A model generated the notes under the pieces. The model made no database searches, was not told where the DNA came from, and saw only the letters and a program-made list of their open reading frames with translations. Below, piece after piece: positions 7,647-14,008 of a stretch of DNA of 14,203 nt; the first letter of the stretch is position 1; each line of letters starts with the position of its first letter. The stretch lies in NCBI GenBank assembly GCA_026389955.1, contig JAPLGY010000296.1:1-14203 (forward strand), written 5' to 3'. The translations under genes were made by a program, and so were the position numbers. Origin of the DNA: Caldilinea sp. GTDB taxonomy: Bacteria; Chloroflexota; Anaerolineae; Caldilineales; Caldilineaceae.

Positions 7647-9446
7647 TTGAACCGTCAGCGTTTCTGGGTCAATCGACGCCGCTACCTGCAGATCGGGGGC
7701 TTCTGGGCCAGCCTGCTGGCCCATCTGCTCTGGTGGGATCTGTTCTTTGCGTTGCCAGTGTTGCGCTGGCTGCAGCCGGCGCGCGAAGAGCGCTGGCAGC
7801 AGCTGGCGCAGCGCTATTGCTGCCTGGCAGCCGCAGTGGGGGGGCTGTGGATCAAGCTGGGGCAGTTTCTCAGCCTGCGCGTGGATCTCTTCCCGCACAG
7901 CGTGATCCAGGAGCTGGAACTGCTGCGCGACCAGGCCCCGGCAGCCTCCTATGCGGAGATTGTGCCGCAGGTCGAAGCAGAACTGGGGGCCTCTCTGCCC
8001 GAACTCTTTGCCTGGTTCTCGCCAGAACCTGTCGCATCGGCTTCGGTGGCGCAGGTGCACCGCGCGCAGCTGCACAACGGCCAACAGGTCGTGGTCAAAG
8101 TCCTGCGTCCGGGCACCCCCGAACAGTTTGCGATGGACCTGGATCTGATGGCCTTCTGCGTGCGCGGGCTGGGCCTGCTCCCGCCGGTGCGGCACAGCTT
8201 CGACCTGGAGCGCATGCTGGCTGAGTTCACCGAGGTGACCCGTCGCGAGCTTGACATGTATGTGGAGGCTGCCAACGCCGAACGCTTCGCCAGAGCCGCA
8301 GTCAACAACCCGCTGCTCTACATCCCGGCTGTTCATCTGCGCTACAGCGGGCGCCGTGTCCTGACCATGGAGGATGCAACCTATCTGCGGCTGAACAACC
8401 TGGCCGAGATCGAAGCTGCCGGCATCGACCGCCAACAGATTGTCCAGCAGCTGGCGCAGCTGATCTTGGAGCAGATCTTCGTGCTCAACTTTGTCCACGC
8501 AGATCCTCACCCGGGCAACTTCTTCCTGCGGCCGCTGCCGGGCCCGGAAGAACGGCGTGAACCCTTTGCGCCGAGAGAGCCGGTTCCCTATCGGCGCAAC
8601 CGCATGTTCCAGATCGTGCTGATCGACTTCGGCATGGCTGTGGCGATCCCACCTGAGCAGCAGGCGTGGCTGCGCGAGTTCCTGATCGGGCTCGGCCTGC
8701 GCGATGCGAAGCGGATTGTCCAGGCCTACCAGCGTGGAGGGCTGCTGCGCGCTGGAGCCGATGTGCGTCGCGTCGAAGCGATGACCGTCGACCTGCTCGA
8801 TGGCTACCAGGGGCTTCTGGTCGGCCTGATGCCAGACTTTGACGACCCACGCACCCAACAGCTGTTCGAAAAACATGGTGCGCTGCTCACCTACGAATAT
8901 CCCTTCCAGATCCCGATGGACCTGCTCTTCATGTATCGGGCGATGGGCACGCTGGGAGGGGTGATCGGCAGCCTGGACAGCGAGTTTGATCTCAGCAGTG
9001 CGGCCATGCCCTTTGCCTTGCAGTTCTTCTGGCAGAAATGGCAGCAGGAGCTGCTGGAACGAAGCGAGGCTGTGGCAATGATCGGGCAGCTGCTGCTGCA
9101 AAACCCGGTGCCGGTGCCGGAAGTGCTGATGCTGGCGCAGCGCACCCTCCAGCCGCCAGAACTGGTCGACCAGTTTCTGCTGCAGCCCTGGCGGGAGCGG
9201 AGCGTGCAGACCGAATTAAGCCATCTGGACCGGGATGCGCTGCGTCAGCTGGACCGCTCGGTGCGTTCTATCCGCCGGACACTGGTTGCGCTCGGGTTCG
9301 GTCTGGCGGGCATCTTGCTGCTGACGACCGATCTGTCGCAGGCTGACCTGCTGCGTGCGCTGGTGGAGCTGGCCAGCGAATACGGGGCACTGCTGGCTGG
9401 GGCCGTTCTGCTCTGGCTGGGGTGGCAGACCGTGCGGGGCGGGTGA
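7647..9446 (+). CDS. UbiB/ABC1/ADCK-family atypical protein kinase, membrane-anchored (599 aa)
   Basis: Member of the UbiB/ABC1 (ADCK, COQ8) protein-kinase-like family, known for support of quinone or other isoprenoid lipid pathways through ATPase activity at membranes. Signatures in order: KLGQ (70-73, the family KxGQ motif), the Ala-rich loop VASASVAQVHRA (129-140), Lys151 in VVVKVLRPG, ELD (201-203) with EAANAERF (207-214), HADPHPGNFF (284-293) with Asp286 and Asn291, and IDFGMA (326-331) with Asp327. The C-terminus has hydrophobic helices at about 546-562 and 578-593, as expected for membrane anchoring. An extra Pro/Arg-rich loop (about 297-320) separates HADPHPGN from DFG. The start is TTG with a good ribosome binding site, 37 nt after the lipase stop. 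The physiological substrate is unknown; its lipase and reductase neighbours fit a lipid or quinone role (inference). Confidence 0.92.
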   Translation: MNRQRFWVNRRRYLQIGGFWASLLAHLLWWDLFFALPVLRWLQPAREERWQQLAQRYCCLAAAVGGLWIKLGQFLSLRVDLFPHSVIQELELLRDQAPAASYAEIVPQVEAELGASLPELFAWFSPEPVASASVAQVHRAQLHNGQQVVVKVLRPGTPEQFAMDLDLMAFCVRGLGLLPPVRHSFDLERMLAEFTEVTRRELDMYVEAANAERFARAAVNNPLLYIPAVHLRYSGRRVLTMEDATYLRLNNLAEIEAAGIDRQQIVQQLAQLILEQIFVLNFVHADPHPGNFFLRPLPGPEERREPFAPREPVPYRRNRMFQIVLIDFGMAVAIPPEQQAWLREFLIGLGLRDAKRIVQAYQRGGLLRAGADVRRVEAMTVDLLDGYQGLLVGLMPDFDDPRTQQLFEKHGALLTYEYPFQIPMDLLFMYRAMGTLGGVIGSLDSEFDLSSAAMPFALQFFWQKWQQELLERSEAVAMIGQLLLQNPVPVPEVLMLAQRTLQPPELVDQFLLQPWRERSVQTELSHLDRDALRQLDRSVRSIRRTLVALGFGLAGILLLTTDLSQADLLRALVELASEYGALLAGAVLLWLGWQTVRGG

Positions 9447-9480
9447 CGTATTCAAGACGATGTCAATTTATCCAGAAACT

Positions 9481-9486
9481 GAGGAG
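9481..9486 (+). promoter_or_regulatory. Ribosome binding site deciding the ATPase start
   Basis: GAGGAG lies 9 nt before ATG 9496. The upstream in-frame ATG 9460 has no such site and would add 12 residues before the Walker A strand, so 9496 is preferred. Confidence 0.65.
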
Positions 9487-9495
9487 ATCTTCATC

Positions 9496-10329
9496 ATGAC
9501 CCAATTTGCCTTTGTTCATTCCTATCGTGGCGGCAGCGGCAAATCGACTGTCGCCGCCAATGTGGCTGCCCTGCTGGCAGCGGAAGGGCGGCGTGTGGGG
9601 CTGGTCGACAGCAACTTTCAGGCGCCGGGGGTGCATCACCTTTTTGGCCTGACCGACCCGCTGCCCACGCTCAACGACTATCTGCAGGGGCGCTGTGCCA
9701 TCCAGGCAGCGGCGCATGAGGTCAGCAGCATAAAGCAGACCAGCAAGCGTGGGGCCCGCAGTGCAGCCAAGGAGCAGGGTGCGCTCTACCTGGTGCCTGC
9801 GTCCGACCACATCAACCGGATGGCCTACGTCTGGGCGCGCGGCTTTGACATGGAGCTGCTGACCAAAGGGTATGTCAGTCTGGCCAAGGCGCTGTCGCTG
9901 GATCTGCTGATTGTCGACACCGACCCTGGTCTTGACCGGCAGACCTACTTTGCACTTGAGCTGGCCGACAGCTTTGTGATGGTGATGACCCTGGACGAGC
10001 ACGACTACCGAGGGGCGGCGGCCACGGTGCAGGTCGCACAGCTGCTGGAAATCCCCAACATCGTGACAGTCCTCAACAAAGTTCCGGAAGGGATGGAGAG
10101 CGCTGCGGTCAAAGAGACGATCGAGCAGCTCTGCGACTGGCCCATCAGTATCCAGCTTCCCTTCCAGAGTGAGCTGCTGGCAGCGCAGGGACTGTTCGTG
10201 CGACAGCATCCCAAACATGCGTTGAGCGGCCAGCTGCGGCAGCTGGGAGAGCAGCTGCTGGTCGAGCGGCAGCGCTCCTTCCAGGACAGCACCGTGGTAC
10301 TGGCCAGCCTGCTCAGCAAGCAGGAGTAG
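9496..10329 (+). CDS. MinD/ParA-like P-loop ATPase with variant Walker A (277 aa)
   Basis: Deviant Walker A ATPase of the MinD/ParA/Mrp group, which dimerises on ATP and positions proteins or DNA, often at the membrane or nucleoid. Seen: strand FAFVHSY then RGGSGKST (11-18) as Walker A, the switch I region GLVDSNFQAPGVHHLFG (35-51), Walker B LLIVDTDPG (137-145), and TVLNKVPEG (191-199) with the NK base-binding motif. The signature lysine of KGGxGKT is Arg11, and the second Asp of the usual VDxD is Asn40; the former occurs in a MinD-like subgroup with YRGGTGKS. There is no C-terminal amphipathic helix as clear as in MinD. It is not next to a parB or minC gene. Its 49-nt distance from the kinase and the channel gene downstream suggest a membrane-linked role. 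The cargo is unknown. Confidence 0.85.
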   Translation: MTQFAFVHSYRGGSGKSTVAANVAALLAAEGRRVGLVDSNFQAPGVHHLFGLTDPLPTLNDYLQGRCAIQAAAHEVSSIKQTSKRGARSAAKEQGALYLVPASDHINRMAYVWARGFDMELLTKGYVSLAKALSLDLLIVDTDPGLDRQTYFALELADSFVMVMTLDEHDYRGAAATVQVAQLLEIPNIVTVLNKVPEGMESAAVKETIEQLCDWPISIQLPFQSELLAAQGLFVRQHPKHALSGQLRQLGEQLLVERQRSFQDSTVVLASLLSKQE

Positions 10330-10360
10330 CAGATTCGCAAGGCAAGTCCCTGGCTGACAC

Positions 10361-10394
10361 CTGCGTTGGGGCAAGAGTGTCTGCCCCAACGCAG
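10361..10394 (+). terminator. Perfect 13-bp hairpin between ATPase and channel genes
   Basis: CTGCGTTGGGGCA (10361-10373) and TGCCCCAACGCAG (10382-10394) are exact reverse complements with an 8-nt loop. No T-run follows, so this is not a textbook intrinsic terminator. It lies about 30 nt after the ATPase stop and 45 nt before the channel ATG. It may act as an attenuator, an mRNA 3'-end stabiliser, or a binding site. The strand is assumed from the genes. Confidence 0.5.
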
Positions 10395-10428
10395 CAACCG
10401 AACACAGCAACGCGAAAAGATCCACATA

Positions 10429-10434
10429 AGGAAA
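10429..10434 (+). promoter_or_regulatory. Ribosome binding site of the channel gene
   Basis: AAGGAA lies 5 nt before ATG 10440. An in-frame GTG at 10377 would start inside the hairpin and add 21 residues of low-complexity polar sequence, so 10440 is preferred. Confidence 0.6.
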
Positions 10435-10439
10435 CAGCC

Positions 10440-12347
10440 ATGCGCAAGGTCACACTGGTCGACCGGACAAAATATTGGTTTGACAATCTGATGGCGAAGG
10501 GGGCGATCGTCCTGATTCTCTGGCTGATGTTGGTGTCGCTGGTGGTTGTGCTCTTCTTTTCGGCCAGCATGATGCTTTCGGCCAGCGTGCTGGAAGGCTC
10601 GCGCGCAAGCGAGGGGACTTTCAACGACATCTTCTGGCTGAATCTGGGGACTGTGCTCAACCCGGGGCTGGATTCGAGGGGAGGAAGCTGGAATTTCAAG
10701 CTGGAAAACTTCACAGTTGCCATGATGGGCATCCTGCTGGTCAGCATCCTGATCGGTCTGATTACAGCAGGGATCGAAGAACGTCTGCAGCAGCTGCGCA
10801 AAGGGCGCTCGTTCGTGCTGGAGGCAAACCACACGATTGTGCTGGGCTGGTCCCCCCAGATTTTTACGATTGTCTCCGAGCTGGTCAAAGCGAATGCAAA
10901 CCAACGGCGGCCTGTGATCGCGATCCTGGGCAACGCCGACAAAATAGAAATGGAAGACCAGCTGCGTGAGCAGGTCGAAGACCTGCAAAACACCCGTCTG
11001 GTCGTGCGGTCCGGGTCGCCGACCGAACCTGGTGACCTGGAGATTGTCAACCCCTACCAGGCCCGTTCGATCGTCATCCTCCCCCCAGAGGGTGAAGCTC
11101 CAGATACAGCCGTGCTCAAGAGCTTGTTGGCGCTGACGCACCTGTCGTCTGCCTCCGGTTACAGCTGCCAGATTGTGACCTGTCTGGAGGATGTGCGCAA
11201 CCGGTCGGTCGCAAAGATGATCGGCAAAGACAAAGTCACAGTCGTGATGGTCAACGACCTGCTGGCACGGCTGACCGTGCAGACCAGCCTGCAACCTGGG
11301 CTGTCCAGCGTTTACACCGAACTGTTTGACTTTGACGGGGATGAAATCTACTTCAAAGCAGAAGGGGCGTTGACCGGCAAGAGCTTTGCGGACGCGCTCT
11401 TTGCCTACGCCGATTCGACGGTGATTGGGCTGCACAAAACAAACGGCCAGATGCGGTTGAATCCACCGATGAACACCCCTATCGAGGCAGGGGATGAGCT
11501 GGCAGTGATCAGTGCGGACGACGACACGATTCGGCTGGTGGAAATGCCCGCAGATGCCGTTGCAGAAAGGGTGATTCTCTCCAAAGTGCGACGGCAGGGC
11601 ATCCAACAACGGCGCATTCTTCTGCTTGGATGGAACCGGCGCGCACCCTTCATCGTGGCTGAAGTGGGCCGTTATGTGGCAGAAGGATCCAGCCTCACTG
11701 TGGTCGACAGCCGGGAGGAACGCCATCTGCGCGACGAGGTTCAGCGAGAAGGAACTACCCACCTGGAGATCCGGTACTGCGTCGGCGACACAACCCGCCG
11801 CATGCTGCTGGAGAGCCTGGATCTGGCGACCTACGACCAGATTCTGGTGCTCAGCGATGTCGACCAGTACAGCGTCAAAGAGGCAGACGAACGCACGCTG
11901 GTCACCCTGCTGCATCTGCGTGACCTGTGTGAACAAAAAGGCTGCACCATATCGATCACCAGCGAAATCCTGGACCCCCGCAACCGCCGGCTGGCACCAG
12001 TCACCCAGACCGACGACTTTGTCGTCAGCCAGCAGATGGTCAGCCTGCTCTTGGCGCAGATCGCCGAGAACCCCCGTCTGAATGTGCTTTTCGACGATCT
12101 GCTCGACGTAGACGGCTCCGAAATCTATCTCAAGCCGATCACCGACTACGTAGCGATCGACCAGCCTGTCAATTTTTATACCCTGGTCGAGGCCGCACGT
12201 CGACACGACGAGGTTGCGATCGGGTACCGGCTGATGCGTGACAGCGCCGATGCAGAGCGGCTGTACGGGGTCAAACTCAACCCCAACAAGGCGGCAAAGA
12301 TTCAATTTGAAGCAGAGGACCTGCTGGTGGTGCTGGCCGAAGATTGA
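10440..12347 (+). CDS. CASTOR/POLLUX-like ion channel with two RCK-type domains (635 aa)
   Basis: Membrane cation channel or transporter of the CASTOR/POLLUX/DMI1-related family. Seen: TM1 at about 21-44, an extracytoplasmic pore-loop segment FNDIFWLNLGTVLNPG (61-76), TM2 at about 93-112, then the basic linker EERLQQLRKGRS. Two Rossmann RCK domains follow: RCK-N1 from ANHTIVLGWSPQ (129-140) to about 270 and RCK-C1 about 290-365; RCK-N2 begins RRILLLGWNRR (391-401), and RCK-C2 is about 548-635. Both halves contain a matching acidic DGDEIYFK / DGSEIYLK element, so the cytoplasmic part is an internal duplication. The potassium TVGYG filter is absent; the LNPG pore is of the type expected in bacterial relatives of this family, so ion selectivity is uncertain. 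The MinD-like ATPase upstream may be functionally linked (inference). Confidence 0.88.
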   Translation: MRKVTLVDRTKYWFDNLMAKGAIVLILWLMLVSLVVVLFFSASMMLSASVLEGSRASEGTFNDIFWLNLGTVLNPGLDSRGGSWNFKLENFTVAMMGILLVSILIGLITAGIEERLQQLRKGRSFVLEANHTIVLGWSPQIFTIVSELVKANANQRRPVIAILGNADKIEMEDQLREQVEDLQNTRLVVRSGSPTEPGDLEIVNPYQARSIVILPPEGEAPDTAVLKSLLALTHLSSASGYSCQIVTCLEDVRNRSVAKMIGKDKVTVVMVNDLLARLTVQTSLQPGLSSVYTELFDFDGDEIYFKAEGALTGKSFADALFAYADSTVIGLHKTNGQMRLNPPMNTPIEAGDELAVISADDDTIRLVEMPADAVAERVILSKVRRQGIQQRRILLLGWNRRAPFIVAEVGRYVAEGSSLTVVDSREERHLRDEVQREGTTHLEIRYCVGDTTRRMLLESLDLATYDQILVLSDVDQYSVKEADERTLVTLLHLRDLCEQKGCTISITSEILDPRNRRLAPVTQTDDFVVSQQMVSLLLAQIAENPRLNVLFDDLLDVDGSEIYLKPITDYVAIDQPVNFYTLVEAARRHDEVAIGYRLMRDSADAERLYGVKLNPNKAAKIQFEAEDLLVVLAED

Positions 12348-12390
12348 AATCGGCGCGCCCTGCCACAAGCGGAGGCCAAAGACAATGTAG

Positions 12391-12645
12391 CTGGCTTCCC
12401 ATGACCTTTCATGTGCTTCTCTGAGTATATCTTCTCACTTAGCTTACTTTGCGCGGCTGCGCACCTGGCTCAAAGAAAGGGCGGACGGCACAGAACGGAT
12501 CATCCGCACCTTGCGCTTTCAATGTAGCCTCGTCAGTGGCAAGAAACGTAAGCGGCTGGAGGCCGAACTGACCTACTTTCGCAATCGTGGCTATACTGAA
12601 GTAAGTAGCGCAGATCGTCTGGGTGAGTGCGCCGTGTACAATTGA
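12391..12645 (+). pseudogene. Transposase fragment, probably ISKra4-like
   Basis: The frame is open from the TAG at 12388 to TGA 12643-12645. It reads YFARLRTWLKERADGTERII from 12445, then RTLRFQ, a basic SGKKRKRLEAEL stretch and TYFRN (to about 12585). From memory this resembles the DG.E.VI.ALRYQR...L.YF segment before the C-terminal catalytic part of ISKra4-family transposases. There is no start codon with a ribosome binding site, the N-terminal region is absent, and similarity ends after YFRN where the conserved GYPIGSG block should follow. I treat it as an insertion-sequence remnant. The family label is from recalled motifs and is uncertain. Confidence 0.5.
12568..12597 (+). promoter_or_regulatory. 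Possible promoter for the toxin-antitoxin pair
   Basis: A TATACT -10-like box (12592-12597) lies 18 bp after a weak CTGACC (12568-12573), about 70 nt before the antitoxin start and within the transposase remnant. This is a weak match. Confidence 0.25.
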
Positions 12646-12666
12646 GCCAAAATAGGAGAACATACC

Positions 12667-12918
12667 ATGACCACAAGGCAAATCATCCTCGATGTTCGTG
12701 AGAAGGTGCTTCTGGCCGAAAAGACCGATGAGGCCTCCTTCGCTCGAGAACTGCGCCTCCTGGCAGCTGTCAAACTATATGAACTCGGCCGGTTATCGTC
12801 GGGGCGAGCAGCAGAGTTGGCTGGCATGCCGCGCGTCGAGTTCTTGCTGACCCTGGGCCGCTACAAAGTGTTTCCGTTTCGGGCAGAACTAGACGACCTG
12901 GAACAATCACATGCCTGA
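12667..12918 (+). CDS. UPF0175 family antitoxin-like protein (83 aa)
   Basis: Small protein of UPF0175, often found upstream of DUF3368 genes and thought to be an antitoxin. The family core is clear: AAVKLYELGRLSSGRAAELA (33-52), then GMPRVEFLLTLGRYKVFPF. This is a ribbon/helix-type DNA- and partner-binding region in related proteins. TAGGAGAA sits 8 nt before ATG 12667. The stop overlaps the ATG (12911) of the DUF3368 gene by 8 nt, the usual translational coupling of a toxin-antitoxin pair. The gene appears intact although its partner is broken, so it may be an orphaned antitoxin. It lies beside a transposase remnant, consistent with acquisition by transfer (inference). Confidence 0.85.
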   Translation: MTTRQIILDVREKVLLAEKTDEASFARELRLLAAVKLYELGRLSSGRAAELAGMPRVEFLLTLGRYKVFPFRAELDDLEQSHA

Positions 12919-13428
12919 TGCGATCAGTAACACGTCACCGCTGGTCTATCTCTATCGTATCCAAGCGGTCGAGTGGTTACCCATGCTATTCAACCGTATT
13001 TGGGTGCCAACTGCGGTTGTCGAAGAACTTCGAGAAGGTCAACGGTGAGGTTTTGATGTCCCCAATCCGAGCACGTATCGCTTCAAGCTGTAGAGCCGCG
13101 CGCCACGCCGTCTGAGTGGTTATCCCTCGATCTAGGACCGGGCGAACTGGCCGCAATGGCTCTGGCCCTGAAAAACAAAACCCATGTGGTTCTGCTGGAT
13201 GATCTGCTGGCGCGTCGGACGGCCCAAGCTGCCGGTCTGATGGTCTGGGGGACACTGAAGGTACTGCTGGAAGCCAAATCGTATGGTTTAACCGAGAAGA
13301 TTGAGCCGTTCGTCACCCGTTTGGGCGAAACTGGGATGTGGTTGTCGGAAGAAATCCGCGAGCGTATCTTGGCGCTTGCGGGGGAAGCGTCAAGCATAGG
13401 GGCGCCATCTGACAGCAGCATGCAGTAG
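12911..13428 (+). pseudogene. DUF3368 (PIN-like) toxin gene, inactivated by a stop and a frameshift
   Basis: The first frame reads MPDAISNTSPLVYLYR, then WLPMLFNRIWVPTAVVEELREGQR, the start of a DUF3368/PIN-like toxin (nuclease-type fold). TGA 13046-13048 interrupts it where an Arg codon is expected; a C-to-T change (CGA to TGA) would explain it. The same frame continues GFDVPNPSTYRFKL and meets TAG 13091-13093. The homologous frame then resumes at 13093 as EPRATPSEWLSLDLGPGELA. It carries the family motifs LLDDLLARRTAQAAGL and VWGTLKVLLEAKS, to TGA/TAG-type end 13426-13428. Loss of one base near 13090 (CTG GTA GAG to CTGTAGAG) restores the frame. Both lesions lie within 50 nt. Unless rescued by recoding, no full toxin can be made. 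Confidence 0.85.
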
Positions 13429-13667
13429 GTGTCGCTGCGCGCCGCCGTTGGCTGAGCGTTGGACGCAGGCTGATTGAACGGCGCTGGGAGTAGACCTGCA
13501 ACCCGTGTCGGCGCATATTGCCTTTGTTCCAAGGGACAGTCAACAGGATCCCCTGCTTGGCGCCTGACGGTGAGATCTCGTTTGGCTAGTACAAGTGGTC
13601 TGAAATAAGCAAACGGTCTGGCTGGAGCCACACCTCTTGCCTCTCGGCCACAGGGAAGGGCACAAAA

Positions 13668-13735
13668 CCCCGACCGTGAGCAAGGGGCAGGGAGCTTGTC
13701 GTGTTTTGGGGTTCCCCCCTCCCTCACGGCCGGGG
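13668..13735. repeat. Imperfect inverted repeat, possible terminator-like structure
   Basis: CCCCGACCGTGAG (13668-13680) pairs with CTCACGGCCGGGG (13723-13735), with one mismatch in 13. Inside it, GGGG/GGGA (13684-13693) can pair with the C-rich run at 13713-13722, which would extend the stem. No T-run follows. It could mark the end of a transcript from the toxin-antitoxin side, or be a remnant of a mobile element. Confidence 0.4.
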
Positions 13736-13756
13736 CTCCAAAAGAGCTTGTTGTGT
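13692..13756. repeat. Short direct repeat, 13 nt with one mismatch
   Basis: GAGCTTGTCGTGT (13692-13704) and GAGCTTGTTGTGT (13744-13756) are 52 nt apart. One copy lies in the loop of the imperfect inverted repeat and one just after its right arm. Confidence 0.4.
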
Positions 13757-13807
13757 CTGATGTCCCGTCAAGCCTGAAGTACAGCAGTCAGCGCTTCCTA
13801 CCACAAG

Positions 13808-13843
13808 CAGCAGTTCTCAATCCATTCAAATTGAGAACTGCTG
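13808..13843. repeat. Perfect 14-bp hairpin with 8-nt loop
   Basis: CAGCAGTTCTCAAT (13808-13821) and ATTGAGAACTGCTG (13830-13843) are exact reverse complements, loop CCATTCAA. It lies 17 nt before the -35 box of the LacI-family gene. No T-run follows. Possible roles are a transcription barrier insulating the promoter, or a regulator binding site. Confidence 0.55.
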
Positions 13844-13860
13844 GGCTGGGCGCGGGGTGG

Positions 13861-13889
13861 TTGACAGCGGGGTGCGTCGAGCGTAGAAT
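13861..13889 (+). promoter_or_regulatory. Strong sigma70 promoter of the LacI-family gene
   Basis: TTGACA (13861-13866, perfect -35) is followed by a 17-bp spacer and TAGAAT (13884-13889, one base off TATAAT). Transcription should begin near 13895-13898, inside the operator palindrome. Confidence 0.75.
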
Positions 13890-13892
13890 GGG

Positions 13893-13906
13893 TTAAAACG
13901 TTTTAA
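13893..13906. promoter_or_regulatory. LacI-family operator, perfect 14-bp palindrome
   Basis: TTAAAACGTTTTAA is its own reverse complement with a central CG, the form typical of LacI/GalR-family operators. It lies 3 nt after the -10 box, over the expected start of transcription, so binding would block RNA polymerase. Autorepression by the gene just downstream is the simplest reading (inference). Confidence 0.75.
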
Positions 13907-14008
13907 TCGCGTATTCAGGTGCTTCGTGCGTTTTTTAACTCAGCCGTCATGGCTGCGGCACCACCAGCGATGAACACCCTTCGTGTGAGCTCTTTTCAGG
14001 CCGGTGCT

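Larger units (their letters stand above)
13429..13860. other. Gene-free intergenic region
   Basis: No supported coding region on either strand, no tRNA and no CRISPR-type array. The short frames read as low-complexity Arg/Ser/Pro. It holds the two hairpins and the short direct repeat listed separately. It ends at the promoter of the LacI-family gene. Confidence 0.6.

Noticed and set aside
9355..9495. Upstream extension of the MinD-like ATPase
   Set aside because: It overlaps the end of the kinase gene, has no family similarity, and a good ribosome binding site supports ATG 9496.
10005..12368. 787-codon open frame on the - strand
   Set aside because: Antisense to the ATPase and the channel gene, both of which show strong family motifs. 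No ribosome binding site or recognisable domain.
13429..13470. attC-like integron site suggested by GCGTTGGACGC
   Set aside because: No matching left-hand complement within 150 nt, no integrase or cassette array in view.
13313..13727. - strand frames with Arg/Ser-rich translations that hint at a transposase remnant
   Set aside because: Only a few residues resemble a transposase, with no ordered motif, so no element is claimed.
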